Positions 1 to 18,645 of a stretch of 64,000 nucleotides of DNA are shown in pieces. Position numbers and translations under genes: made by a program. This stretch comes from Isoetes taiwanensis (Eukaryota > Streptophyta > Lycopodiopsida > Isoetales > Isoetaceae), in the NCBI GenBank assembly GCA_021234155.1, contig JAJEKV010000032.1:10546099-10610098 (forward strand), given 5' to 3'. The notes beneath the pieces were generated by a model, which was not told the DNA's origin, did no database searches, and worked only from the letters and a program-made list of their open reading frames with translations. The first letter of the stretch is position 1, and each line of letters opens with the position of its first letter.

Positions 1-1300
1 GGGACCAAATCAGAAGGAGTATTCCATATATATAGCCACTGTGGGCGGTCGAACATTCTTCACTTAGAATTTGGGAGTCATTTACGAAGGGAAACGACAT
101 GGTAGAAGGGGCGCACTTTTATGTAGTTTGTCTAACCATGGGACTCGCTTAAGCGCCGGGTCTGCGATGGAAACTATCGCGTGAAACCTATTGGTAGCGG
201 CAACTTGGAAGTTCGATCCACGGCAAACCTACTAAGACTCGGCGTGGTGTCAAAAACGACATGGTGCTCTTGAACCGATCAAGCGTAGCGAACTAGATAC
301 ATCCGATGATGACACGCCGGCGAAGATGAACCACCATCTCATAAACCTTTTCGTGTCACATTCTTGAGCCAATATCAACCGAGGGCTGGTATATTTATAT
401 TTAAATTCCATGCATTGTGTTAAGGTTCTCGGTAGAGATTTTTTTTATTATTATTATAACTAGGTACTGGAGAATGAAAACAAGCATCGCTTGATCCACC
501 AAGGGGATATCTGAGTTGTGATTCTTGGACCGGGCAACCAAAAAGAGTTCCACGGTGGCCAAAAGTAGCGAAAATTTGCCTAGGAGGGGTTGGAGCAGTT
601 TTAAGAAATTGTTTGGTTTAACCCTTGGAGATGTTCTTGAATTTACTTATAATGGAAACATACTAGAGTGGGATATGAAGATCACGAAAGGTCTTTGCAC
701 TACTACAGCGTTCGGAAGACCAAGTCTTAGCTTTTTTTTTTTTGTTTTAAATTGTGTCTGTTATAACAAAGCAGGAGTATGAACATTAGTACCAAAATGT
801 ATAGTTTAAGATCTTGTTTATGTGCCAATTTACTATAACCATTGGCAACAATTTTTGTTGTTTTTTCCAACTGTATTACAGATATGTATTTTGCTTTACT
901 GCAAAACTTTACTTAATCAAATTATCCAAGTAATAGCATAAAGTTTGTATCAGATATTGACAGAATATAGTGCAGAAAATGACACTAGGATTTATTTACC
1001 TCAAAGAGGTGTTCAAAACTAACCTAAAGCTAGTATTAGATGTCCATAAAATAAAGTGCAAGCAATATCAAGAGTACTGCTTATTCTTAAAGAAAGATCA
1101 ACAGCTAACAAAAAAGATGGTGGTTCTCATGCAAGGGAATCCCTTTGCCAAATACATTACTTTAACTTGATTTTACTCAACTCAAATGCCAAAAAAAATG
1201 ATCACTTATTTAAGTGTTAGGAACTCTTCTTTACTCAAAACCTTGAGTACCATGTGCCAAAAAACATACTTAGCAAAACCTTTGCTAATAACTCAATAGA
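1..1300. other. No recognisable gene; 3' flank of the minus-strand PLE
   Basis: I see no convincing coding exon, RNA gene or terminal repeat here. An open frame at 525-782 (plus) has no recognisable motif and ends in a poly-T run, so I do not call it. For the minus-strand PLE this stretch lies downstream of the RT stop codon and could hold its 3' untranslated region. No GIY-YIG-like reading frame was seen. Confidence 0.5.
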
Positions 1301-1341
1301 TCCCTATGTTTGGGACCACTTTTGTCACCTACATTAGAATA

Positions 1342-3410
1342 TTACCAGGATTTGCCCAATTCGAATAACAGTACTTTTAAATCATATTTCAAGCCTGGAA
1401 AATTCTCCTTTCTCAATACCCTGAGAACTTTATGCCATACGTCCTTCTTCTTAAAGCCTTTATCAATAAAGCAATTAATAAGATTCAATAAGTCATCTGC
1501 TGCCCGAAAGGGATTGCTGTGTGCATATAATAATGGTTGGACCTGTGAAATGATCACATTACATGCCATAATATAAGGTCTACAGCTGCTGGCATGTATA
1601 AACCTTGAAGCAATAAAAGGTAAGTTATTTCTTTTGTCAAACTGTATGTATTATACATTCCAACATGTCGGCCACAATATCAATAGTAATGTTTAGGAAG
1701 TCCACTTTCTTCCCAAATGATGTGTCTGGTTGCAATATCTGGTTTCATCCTTGATACCAATGTAATCCATGTTATAAATGCTTATCTTTCTTTGCTTATG
1801 TTGCTAAGCCCAAGAAAAGTTTCGATACTTGGATTATTGATGCTAAGAAGATCATCAATATATCTAAAAGTGAACTTGAAAGCATTTTGCTTCCATAAGT
1901 CTTCCATACGCAATTAGTTTTAAGATAAAATCCGACTCAAAACAAGCAAGATATAGGTTGCACCAACTTTGGGCTTGAAGCAAATCCCATTGGGATGCCT
2001 TTAGTTTGCCTATAAATTCCATTATGCATTAAAAGCGGTTATTAAGCGACCATTTGTTTATTTGAATAAACAAATTTCTATCCATCATATGCCATATGTT
2101 ACTTTACGGAGTTTTATTTTTCCACTCAATTTTAATCTTGCCATCATCCAAAATTTTGTACCACATATCAATTTGCATGATTAACTTTTCTTTTGAAGCT
2201 CCAAGCCATACATATAACTTTTTCCATTATATTGCAGATTCCATAATCCCCCACTCGGAGGTATGTTTTCATAACACTTGGTAATATCTGCTACAAAGAG
2301 ATCATATATTTTGGGAGGAAGATTACATACCACATCATACATAGAATTTACTACCCATCTTTGCTTTAATACTATTCTTACGAAAAATATTAGTTTGCCT
2401 TTGCATTTCTCATGGCAAATTGTTGGCCAAATATCAAAATCAGATTTAACCCTATTTGCTATAATAGAAGCAATGGTGGAAAAAATAGTATCATGTGCAT
2501 TGGTAATCCATCGTATTCAAACTTGTGTGCTTTAAAGATGCCAAGTAGATAAGGTAGTTCAAGATTGAATATATGTCCTTCACCCAAAATACCAATAATG
2601 TCGGATTGAATCGAGCTATTAAATCATCCTTTAAAGTTGCACATTTGCAAAAATCATTCTTGTTTAGTCGATTGTTGCCTCATTCCTAATATCGTTAGGC
2701 GGATAAAAGCTGGATTATTAGGCGCTTTATCGGCACGAGAGATATACAAATTATTCACCAACCAATTCATATTTCGATGCTTTGCATCATCGATTACACA
2801 AGAATTTTTCTTTGAGTCCTTTGTTACTCTCCACAAATCTTTTGCAAGCCACCGATTTCCTTTTTAACTTTCGGTTTTACATTGCTCAATGACTTGTTCA
2901 TTAAATTCACTCAAAGAGAATCGTGTGAGCAACAAAAAATTGCTCTATGGTACCCTCAACCCGGTCATAAAAGATCAATCTTGAATGGATGATCGGGTAT
3001 ATGATTCAATCAAGTGCAAACCAATTCCTCAACCCCTTGTTGTGTACAATATTGATATCGATCGTGCGAATATGCCCGATTTTGGGATCAACAAATTTTT
3101 GTAACACAGGGAATGTTACATATACATGTAGGCTCGATAAGATTTGGTAAAAACTATTTTTGGTTTGTAAAACATATCTTTTAGATTCTTTGGTATATCT
3201 CCATCCAAAGGCTGTATTTTCCCAAATGTCATAACGAATTTCCAAAAATCTGCGAGGAGGGCCGGTCTTGAATGTCTTTGTTATAATAAATTTTATCCAC
3301 TACCTTTGAGAAATAAGTTAAATGAACATATTTTGTCTTAGTTTTCTCCTTAATTACTTGTAGCTTGACTCTTCCATCTATTACGGTGCTCAAAATCCTT
3401 CTTTTTTACG
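1342..3410 (-). pseudogene. PLE reverse transcriptase, frameshifted
   Basis: Reading the minus strand, successive frames give the N-terminal KYVHLTYFSK block (near 3330), then FGWRY and the KIGHIRTIDINIVHNKGLRN block (3006-3245). The DKAPNNPAF block follows (2654-2836), then motif A FVADITKCYENIP (about 2265-2310), motif B KGIPMGFASSPK (about 1965-2000) and motif C RYIDDLL (about 1845-1865). The thumb-like stretch VIISQVQPLLYAHSNPFRAA comes last, ending in a stop at 1342. The palm motifs and the GHI.T...I..N..LR signature are typical of Penelope-like RTs. Several frameshifts interrupt it. The protein seems to end about 30 residues after the thumb, and no GIY-YIG nuclease follows in frame. It would copy element RNA if intact. 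Confidence 0.8.
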
Positions 3411-3477
3411 TTTTAAAACAACAATCCATATTCGGATACTCAAAAAGATATTAAGACAAGATATTCAAAATTGTTTT

Positions 3478-3620
3478 TCCAATATTGGCGAGAAAATTGG
3501 GATAAGCCCATACATATTGGCGAGAGAATTAGGGATAAACCCATATATCTTGGTAGAATTTTAAGGGATAAAACCCATATAGGTAAGATTTAGGGATAAA
3601 CCCATATATTTTGACCACGA
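3478..3620. repeat. Short degenerate tandem repeat, about 45-bp unit
   Basis: Three to four imperfect units share the core AGGGATAAACCCATATA, often preceded by TTGGCGAGA. They lie between the ORF2-like and RT-like parts of the minus-strand PLE, so they probably sit in its second intron or spacer. Confidence 0.7.
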
Positions 3621-3729
3621 GGTCAGTTACATCACGGTGCATGTTTCATTATAAGTGTCATACACGCAAATTAGAATGAAATCTTGTGTGAAACTTGATA
3701 GCTTTGCCCAAAATAGCATGCTCATTTTC

Positions 3730-5215
3730 ACGCAACCGGTGTTATTTCATTACCCGGTTTAGGCGGCCTAAGAATACACATAACGGTATTAATATTACGA
3801 TTTCTTTTCTTGGAAGGTGCATAACCAAAGCTGCTTTGTTATCATGTAGATGATCCATCAAGAACTTCCTAGACTTGATAGTTTTTCAATGATGTCCCTT
3901 TGCCCTTGAGTTACCAAACTCGGTTTGAAATTAGTTTTATCATTTTCAGCAAGCACGTGAGTCATTACGAACATGAGATCACGTATTTTGAGGTACCCAA
4001 TATATGAGAGGACAACCTTCTTAATGGGATCGTTAGCTTGACCATCTAGCCATAAAGGCAAACCTCATCTGAATTTTACATTGAGGCCATATTACATCCA
4101 AATTATTCAGCATGAACCATATCATATGGTCTACCCATATGATATTATCTGGGCATTTTTCATCTGTAACCTGATCACAATTGCATTTAAAGAAAGGGCA
4201 GTATGTCCTCCAAATGCGTTTTAAGTAGAAATCAATCCTTGGTTCATTGGTCTTGGCCATATGCCCCTTTTGACCAATATACAGTTCATTTCCTATTACA
4301 CATTTCTTCTCCAGCATCTCAATACCAAAAGGTAACTTTAAAGTAATTTTTCTGATATGCTTAGTAAAGGAGATAGCATCCTTCGACCTTAGATACCTCA
4401 TCGGGGTTTTAAGCGTGCGGCATTATTAATGACTCTTTACTAATGGGGGCTATAACTCCAAGATTTTCTTTGGCCCAAAGCACTTCTTTGGAATTGATCA
4501 CCATGAATCTCCACATTCTGCTTTGGACATAATTGGAAAACTTCCTTTGTTAAACAAATTCGGTTCCTTAAGATTGTATGTTTCTAATTCTTCCATAATA
4601 TTCTCCTCAGAGCCGGAAGAACCATTACCAAGGTTAGAAGCCCGCAGAATGATCCCCATCATTCACATCGGCCAATATCAAAAGGCGGTTATCCAAGGAA
4701 GCTTCAGTTTCAGCTGCAGTCCCCTTAGCAGTATCCATTTTATTGTTTGGAGTATAAGTAAACTTAAGTGCATTCTGTTTTTCCAAAGCAGTCAGACCTT
4801 TGATAAAGGCTAGAAGATCATGCAAATCCTTACTATCAGCATTCATATGTGCACTTGGAAGATTCTTGTATGCTTCACTAATCAAGTCATGGCACTTTCC
4901 ATAATCCACATCTTTAAAACTTGAGACTAGTCCCAGCATGTTGTTAAACCCCAAGAAAAGAATAGCAGAAATATCACCATCACCAAGTGTGCATTCTTTG
5001 CAGATTAAAAGGTTGTGTACCTCAGGTAGCTTGATGCATGCAATCACAGCTTGAACAGCCTTATTAGGTGCCCTTATGCCTGCTGCTGAATATCCCAGAT
5101 TTACCAATTCGGGAAGCCATCCAGATCTGCCTTCATTTGAATTATTGACATCATTCTGCTGATTGCTTGTATGCTGCTTGGAAAGTTCAGTGTCATTTAT
5201 CCGAGTATTTGCTTC
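3730..5215 (-). pseudogene. PLE ORF2 accessory protein, broken copy
   Basis: Minus-strand frames at 4634-5107, 4033-4401 and 3858-4061, plus a tail to about 3730, are collinear with the plus-strand ORF2 at 20210-21820. Shared blocks include PNKAVQ.V..CIK, the GDGDISAI.FLG.NNML block, GQKGHMAK, the IWRTYCPFFKCNC motif, W.LNNLD.IWP and SYIGYLKIRDLMF. The open frame continues upstream of 5107 to an acceptor-like ATAG at about 5216, the same relative position as the acceptor proposed for copy 2. Frame changes between blocks mean this copy is not functional. The family is unknown to me. Conservation in two diverged elements suggests it mattered for the element. Confidence 0.78.
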
Positions 5216-6689
5216 CTATATCACAAATAAAACTTAGAATATAGCAGAGAAAGCATCCTAAAAGATATATAAGACTCAATATATAAGAATGAAAGCATAT
5301 AACATAAAACATAAGTCCCAATGACCTCTATGATTCACACTAGTAAGACTAGTGATTCAAAGTGGGGAGATATATAGACCGGCCTAGCCAAGACCTTTTG
5401 TATTAACTAGACATCCACGGAGCCCTATACTAACTAAATAGGACACCTGAATTTATTGAACCCTAAAAAGGGAAACCATAGAGGTCCTGGGACTGAAAAT
5501 TTTATAACCATATTTCCCATATTCAAGCCATACAAAGTTCTGCCAAAAGAATTCTATGCAAACCTTTTAATGTTGAAGTAATAACAGCTAATAGATACTG
5601 CCATATCCATAAATAAAACCATTCAAAACCCAAACCAATTATGAATAATTCAATACATTAATTTTAATCACAAACAATGCCACTTATAGGTTAGGTAATA
5701 ATTTTATTATTTATGTACTAGTGATTAAGACCACTACCATTTTCCAACCAGATCTTATAATCCAAATTTAGACCAACCACTTGTAAGAAAGGGAATTTTC
5801 CATTCTTTTGCAAATAAGTGAAATATATCTATCACAAAGAATAGCCTGAAATATAGTTAAGGTAATTTCTTACCATCCAATTATGTAATATAAAAAAACT
5901 CACATACAATGGTTTATAAAAAATCGTTCATCAGCCAGTTACCATCTTCAATCATCATGCAAAATAACAATGCAGGAGAAGAGAGGTCGGTTACCTGCAG
6001 CAAATAGCATTAATTAGCCAAAAGAGGGTAAAAAACACTAATGCTAACAGGTAAGCAATGAACTCTCTTGGCATTTCTGCCCTTTACCCACAGAATAAAG
6101 AATATTACTTAAATAGTCATAAGAAAGGTTTAGAGATCCAAGGAGTATACAAACCTAACCGATCCAAGCTGTAAAACATACAATTAACATGAGAGAATTA
6201 CTAATTAGCTATCATCCAGGATATTTAATAAATTTAATGCATGATTTAACCAGGGCTTTTCAATATTATTTACCCCATACTAAGTGGACCTAGGATCAGA
6301 CCATCCAACACGTATATAATAAGACACATACAAGTTAGAATTCAACCAATTGTAAAGCCTATATTTCATCAAATGCTGGGTATACAATTCAGTGACTGAA
6401 AAAACAGGTTACAAGGCGAAAATATATGCTAGAATTTTAACCAAATGCTATGTATAATTTTCAAAAAGCAATCGGATATACACAAAACCTTACTCTATCT
6501 CATAGGAATAAGTAATATTTAACCTGAATTATAGGGAGAATGAAGCTCAAACAATAAGTTAACAAAAAGGATATGCAATAACTTCAGGAAAGGAAATGCT
6601 AAATTTCAACACCAAATAACCAAGAATGGGAACCCTGATTAATTTTGGACTTCATAATCTGTATCTTCTTCACTTTACGAATCAGCTAC
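5216..6689 (-). other. Probable intron of PLE copy 1
   Basis: This AT-rich, non-coding stretch of about 1.47 kb separates the ORF1-like and ORF2-like exons on the minus strand. It is close in length to the corresponding gap in copy 2 (1564 bp) and is bounded by a donor-like GGTAGCT at about 6689 and an acceptor-like GATATAG at about 5216. The simplest phases do not agree perfectly in this decayed copy, so the exact splice sites are uncertain. Confidence 0.5.
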
Positions 6690-6990
6690 CCTCTCCACAA
6701 TCTTTGCAGGAGGTATCTGGAATTTTCAAGACATTGGAGCTACTGGGGACGTTCACGCATGGATTTAAGCTTGGTAGAAACTTCACAATGCCAGAATCAT
6801 TCTTGTCCCTGTTGGGATCCAGGCCATTTGCCTTGCAAAGCTCAATCAATTGTGCTTTGGAAGGTTGGGGACTATTTGTGCTCAACACCATTTCTTCTAA
6901 GGAATTCTATAAGTTTGGCCCTTATGCGCCCTTATTGCTCACGCCCTCGGTCGCCCTACCTTATTCATATCTCAGGGTTTTAAACTAAAG
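6690..6990 (-). pseudogene. PLE ORF1-like exon with SAP-like helices
   Basis: One minus-strand frame reads SKAQLIELCKANGLDPNR (within 6682-6891). A second, shifted frame just upstream reads RAKLIEFLRRNGVEHK. Both resemble the helix-loop-helix pattern of SAP-type DNA-binding motifs, and both align with TRAEMIKILQDAALLNEHG and SKGTLMEMIKKAGLEGE in ORF1 of copy 2. The shift between them shows decay. The SAP assignment is tentative because the motif is short and degenerate. A DNA-binding role at the target site would suit a retroelement accessory protein, but that is inference. Confidence 0.5.
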
Positions 6991-7250
6991 GAGATCATAT
7001 ATTTATAGCTCAACATATCAATCTGATTAGGCCATAAACATCAGATAAACAATCCCAGTTTACCTATCCATTACAAGACTATTTAGATAAAGCAAGATTA
7101 GTCAGAAAAACCGTTACGAACACCTGTCATGAAAGCTTTGTGGCAGATATTTTGCATATTGTTGATCATCCATATTTCGCAAATAAATTTGTCCAGATCA
7201 ATCAGTTAGGGATCCGTCTATCGTCATCCGTCAAAAGCAGCTTCCAAGCT

Positions 7251-7285
7251 CCATCGTTAGGGTTTGTAGCTGATGTTAGGGTTTT
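7251..7285 (-). promoter_or_regulatory. Paired telo-box motifs upstream of PLE copy 1 ORF1
   Basis: Two GTTAGGGTTT motifs (AACCCTAA on the coding strand) lie within 35 bp, upstream of the ORF1-like exon. Telo-boxes are common near plant transcription starts. Copy 2 has an equivalent pair upstream of its ORF1, which points to an element promoter or 5' leader. A link to telomere targeting is speculative. Confidence 0.4.
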
Positions 7286-7289
7286 TCAC

Positions 7290-8392
7290 GATACCAAATA
7301 CCACAATATAATGAATAAAGATAATAAAATGAAAAGAATAATAAAATACCGTAAATAGCATACAAGTGTTGACATTTAGAAAATAGCAAATTTACTATCA
7401 ACCTTATGCTATGGTTTGTGTATCAAGACTCAATGACCCAAAATGGTCTACTTTTATTTTACAACCATTAATGCAATGGTTCATCTAATTATGTCGAATG
7501 TCACCACCCTCCTATCACTATCAACCATTACTAATGTTCCATATGACCATGTCACTTGTGGTCTCCATCCATGTATTCAACAGATTAAATCACCTTAAAT
7601 ATAAAGGCCTCATTTCCAAGAATCTTATATCCCTGTGTCATGGTAGGCATAGGTAACTTTTATGTAGACAATACCTGGTTAACTCCTTCTCCATGCACCC
7701 ACCATCAAATAACAGCAAACCCTTAGGTTTATCCATTCCCATTCATTTCCTTAACAAATTAGGATTATTATACCAATTTGTCTAAAGCAAATTTGTCTAA
7801 ATTAGGATTTTCAAATGACTTCCAAATAATTACCCTATGGCATAGCAATATCATGCTCAACATTAAAAACCACATACCAACCTTTACCAATTGCTATAAT
7901 ATTTATATTATGTATATGTTCCACATTTCAACTTTGTATTTTTGAGGGAAAAAGCCTCAGATGCCTCAAGAAACTTAGACATCCACAAAACCCAAGATTA
8001 TCAAGCTACCTAGTATATTATATCCCAAGATGAACAAGTGGCAACAAATTACCTTCATCTAAATCAATCTAAAATATGTCTACTACTAGTGTGGGATACA
8101 ACCACATTAGAGAAACGAGTATTTACTGAGAAATACCTTCAAGCCCAAAAACAACAACTTTTTTATTTGATACATGGGTTAAATTATTATTTCAAGGGTA
8201 CAAGTTTATGCTAACAATTTGTTTCAATTTCCAAAGCCATAGAGATAGATTGATCCCCTTAACTTAAACAAGGTATCTCCAGCATTTATATGACCCAGTA
8301 ATTTGTCCATATACCATTATTACTACCAAGATAATACAAACACTTGGATTATAAGACTTAGAGGGAACTAAGGCTAATAACTAGATTAAGAT

Positions 8393-8396
<4 letters not shown>
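7290..8396. other. AT-rich stretch, nothing recognised
   Basis: There are no long open frames, recognisable motifs, RNA genes or repeats shared with the rest of the window. Confidence 0.5.

Positions 8397-8486
<90 letters not shown>
8397..8486. repeat. (TA)n microsatellite, about 90 bp
   Basis: Pure TA dinucleotide tract. Its right side ends in the TACAAG hairpin that marks the left border of the adjacent repeat-family member. Confidence 0.97.
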
Positions 8487-8488
<2 letters not shown>

Positions 8489-9930
8489 AGTTATTGTACT
8501 ATGAGGGCTTGTACAAATTCGACTAGAAGCCAAATGCAGTGTCATCCAACGAAGATCCTATAAAGATTCTCTAAGATTCTCCAAAGACTCTAGAAAAATT
8601 TCCCTAGATATTATGAGATTCCATCAATGTTCGCTTATATTCCCCAAAATCCGCGGATTTTTCCTCGAGGAATTGTACAAATTCGAGTAGAAGTCAATTT
8701 TAAAGTCATGCGATGAAGATTCTATAGAGATTTGCCAAGATTCCACCAAGATTCTCTAGATACTCAAAGATTTTATGAAGATTCCCTTAGATTCCTTTAG
8801 ATTCTTAAAGATTCTCTTGAGATTCCCCTAAATTCCCAAAGATTATCCTAAGATTCCTCAAGATTCCATGTAGATTCTTCAAGATTTCCTTAGATTCTAT
8901 GAAGATCCCCTTGTAGAACACACCTAGTGTCAAAGATTCCCCTAGATCCCTTGGAATCTCCTGCGATTCCCTAAGATTCCATAAAGATCCCCCTAGATTC
9001 TTAAGGTTCTATAAAGATTCCCCTAGATTTTCAAAGGTTATTTGAAGATTCGTTTAGATTCCCCAAGATTCTATGTAGATTCTTATAGATTCCCTTAAGT
9101 TCTATGAAGATCCTATTAGATCTCTAAGATTCCATCGAGATTTCCCTCGATTCTTAAACCTTTTTTGAAGGTTTTCTTAGATTCCCCTAGATTCTTTTGA
9201 GATTCCCATAAATTCCTTAAGATTCTCTTGAGATTCCCTTGATTTTCAAAGATTATCCCAATATCTCTCAAATTCCCTTAGATTCTATGAATATTCCCCT
9301 AGATTATCCAACATTGCACGGAATGATGCCAAACCACTACTCATTAGAAAGCATTTGATGAGAGGAATCCAAAGGCGTGAGTCCCACTTTTGATCAGAGA
9401 CCTCCAATAAAAATAAAGTTGTTTGAAGGCGGAAAAAAAAAGAAGCTTCCAAGAAAGCTTCATAATTAATGAGTTGTCACCTCATTATTTTTTCATTAAA
9501 TAAGGGTGCCACCTCACCTCCTTCAATATAAAAAATTCTAATTTATTATAAAAATGAATGGCTAGGATTTATCCTCCCCCCTTTTGATCTAACGGTTAAG
9601 ATTGGTTGCACCGAATCCACTTTTCAGGAAGCTTCCTTGCACTTTCCTTATAAAAATTAAGGGCCATGATTTCTCCTCCCCTTTTGATCCGATGGCTTAA
9701 AGACATGGTGCATGCCTCTATGCATGCCCCCATCATATTTATATGCCCATGCATGACCTCTCCCACGAGGTGGCGACATCATGGCCCTCCATCTCCAATC
9801 GGACGGCCAGGATCGATCTCTACATAACAAGGTCAGGACGAGGTGGCTGCATTAGAACCATCGATTTCATAATCAACGGTTGTGATCAATCTCTATATAA
9901 CAAGGGGGGTGCTTAAGTAATTGTATATAT
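8485..9930 (+). mobile_element. (TA)-bounded element 1, about 1.45 kb
   Basis: The left border is TACAAGTTATTGTACTATGA directly after a (TA)n tract. The right border is GATCAATCTCTATATAAC followed by TAATTGTATATATATA, again running into TA repeats. The ends therefore carry a short inverted TTGTATATA / TATATACAA. The interior is an irregular array of AGATTCC units followed by the family's right-hand module with GGACGGCC and ATCTCTAC. No coding capacity was seen, so it is probably non-autonomous. The right module contains two tandem ATC(A/G)ATCTCTA-type motifs (about 9810 and 9884), as if the terminus were doubled. Family class is unknown. Confidence 0.55.
8540..9330. repeat. Irregular AGATTCC-rich array
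   Basis: Dozens of imperfect units of roughly 20 bp of the type AGATTCCCCTAGATTCT, with variants such as AAGATTCCATGTAGATTC, fill about 790 bp. A shorter stretch of the same kind occurs at about 40590-40650, at a similar offset from the left border of element 4. That supports common ancestry of the two elements. Confidence 0.85.
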
Positions 9931-9999
9931 ATAACAGATATATATATATATATCATTATATATATAAAACTATTCTATGTGTGCCAGGAAAGGATGTAC

Positions 10000-17027
<7,028 letters not shown>

Positions 17028-17029
17028 GA

Positions 17030-17031
<2 letters not shown>

Positions 17032-17089
<58 letters not shown>
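17032..17089. repeat. (TA)n microsatellite, about 57 bp
   Basis: TA tract following terminal module copy A. Its right edge (AATATAAATATATATTC) lacks the TACAAG border seen at other tracts. Confidence 0.95.
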
Positions 17090-17093
<4 letters not shown>

Positions 17094-17810
17094 TAAATAT
17101 ATATTCATTGTCCTCTGATGGGATCCTTTTTGCCCCTAGCTCTTCAGGGCTGTTTATCACACCTCCTAAAAAAATCCAAACAGGTGGTCCTTCAGGATTG
17201 CTACAGGAAACATGGGCTGCTTACATTGGTTTTAAGCAGTAATTTTAGTTTATACCAGGTAGCCTTTGTAGCTTTGAAACCATGTGGACCATGGCTCACA
17301 AGGAATCTAGAATACATACGGTGTTTTTAACTAAATATCTTGAGCATGATAATCAGGTCCAGGACATGCTATAACACGTAGACCATACCCTGACCCTTCT
17401 GCATGACCATACTTTAATAAAAATTGTAAAGCAGTATAGTTGTTACCATTTGGAAATAGTTTTAGGCGCACATTATAATAAACGTGATGTGGACCTTTGC
17501 CAAAGGTAGTTGTTCTTTAGAAAAGGTTGTCATATCCCCATGTTTCCTTGCACCATATTATCACTCATGGTGCTAAGGAGTAAGCTGGCCATATGCTGAA
17601 GTTGGCACGTATTATAAAAGTTTAGCCTCTGCCTAGCATTTTTTATGCAGTTTGAGCATTTAAATAACAATATTTGTGCATAAGATAGTCTACAGTGCCG
17701 ATTAACATGCCGAATAAGTGCCTATGGACAAGACGTGGTAAGCCCACACACCCGAAACTGCCATTATATGATATGAAACCAAATTTTGGCAGTAAATTAC
17801 TGGCTTTCGG
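17090..17810. other. No gene recognised between (TA)n and PLE copy 2
   Basis: Open frames here are short and lack motifs. The stretch lies between a family terminus and the presumed 5' leader of PLE copy 2. The exact 5' end of that element could lie anywhere in it. Confidence 0.45.
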
Positions 17811-17850
17811 CGCTAACCCTAAAGAATAGGCTTAGGGTTTGAGGCGAAAG
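17811..17850 (+). promoter_or_regulatory. Telo-box pair at the 5' end of PLE copy 2
   Basis: AACCCTAAA and, 20 bp later, TTAGGGTTT form an inverted pair of plant telomere-type motifs about 200 bp upstream of ORF1. An analogous pair lies at 7251-7285 upstream of copy 1. A role as promoter or leader element is inferred from position and conservation. Confidence 0.4.
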
Positions 17851-18045
17851 ATGGCGACCGGATACTAGAGTTGCAGAGCTGCATACAATGAAAAAATCGT
17901 CAAGGACGATCTACTGTACAAAACAAATTAATTCCAGCATGCTTCAAATGGATCTTCCATGCAACGGATCTGTCTTTCCTTCAAAAATTGGTAAGTTTTC
18001 TTTGACCAATCTACTCCATTTACTGCCGTATGTTTTAGCGCCAAA

Positions 18046-18645
18046 ATGATCCAGCTTGGGCTTGAAGAGCATGAGGAAAATATCTTAAATGACTTATTCA
18101 GAAATCTAGATGTGGATGATAAGGTGCTCCCGGCCACCCACTGCGCTTGCCTGAAACCCAATGAAAAATTATTCCGTCTGTTGGATTACTCTGCAGCAGA
18201 TAAGCAAGAAGTCTTGTTCTATTTGACTGGAGAAGCTGGTGTAACAGCAGAGTATTACTTTTGTGAAGGGTGTGTTTCTTGCTTCTGGAAGGAAGAAGAC
18301 ATGGGGAGAACTAAAGGGGCTCCAAATAGTTCTGTGACTAGAGCAGAAATGATCAAAATATTACAAGATGCTGCATTATTAAATGAGCATGGACGTAGTG
18401 ATGGCACCATTATTAAGGATCTTTCCAAAGGAACACTTATGGAAATGATCAAGAAAGCTGGTTTGGAAGGAGAATGCCAAACAATAGTGAACAAAAAAAG
18501 TGGGGGCAGTATACAAACTCAGCTGCAACTTGGAGCCAAAGCATCAAGCAGTAAACCAAATGTGATCAACCTAGCTGATAACACTCAGCAATTTCTAGAG
18601 GATTCTGGAGACGATTCTGACCAAGATGACCTACAGCTCAATCAG
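18046..18645 (+). CDS. PLE ORF1, SAP-like accessory protein (first exon)
   Basis: About 200 codons run from ATG at 18046 to a proposed splice donor after CTCAATCAG at 18645. The frame itself continues to 18741, but the added residues look like intron translation. The N-terminal part has a Cys-rich stretch (THCACL, CEGCVSC). Residues about 100-150 contain two SAP-like helical motifs, TRAEMIKILQDAALLNEHG and SKGTLMEMIKKAGLEGE, mirrored in PLE copy 1. A Ser/Asp-rich acidic tail follows (EDSGDDSDQDD). The donor at 18645 is in phase 0, as is the acceptor at 20209, so ORF1 and ORF2 may form one spliced protein. A DNA-binding or targeting role is inference. The donor (GTCTCC) is weak. An upstream mini-intron (GTAAGT at about 17990) was considered, but its phase does not fit. 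Confidence 0.6.

Larger units (their letters stand above)
1300..7290 (-). mobile_element. Degenerate Penelope-like retroelement, copy 1
   Basis: On the minus strand, pieces homologous to all three ORFs of the plus-strand element at 17811-25300 occur in the same order: an ORF1-like piece (about 6690-6990), a ~1.5-kb non-coding gap, an ORF2-like piece (about 3730-5215) and an RT-like piece (1342-3410). The frames are broken by shifts and stops, so this copy is dead. Protein similarity to copy 2 is moderate, with some motifs identical (FVADITKCYENIP), so the two are old relatives and not a recent duplication. Its value is that it keeps the RT C-terminal (thumb) region that copy 2 has lost. The outer boundaries are approximate; no terminal repeats or target duplications were identified. 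Confidence 0.78.

Noticed and set aside
525-782. 85-codon plus-strand frame
   Set aside because: It has no recognisable motif, ends in a homopolymer run, and has no splice or repeat context to support it.
17989-18041. Mini-intron upstream of ORF1 (GTAAGT to TTTTAG)
   Set aside because: Joining the flanks puts the upstream ATG at 17888 out of frame with ORF1, so I kept the start at 18046.
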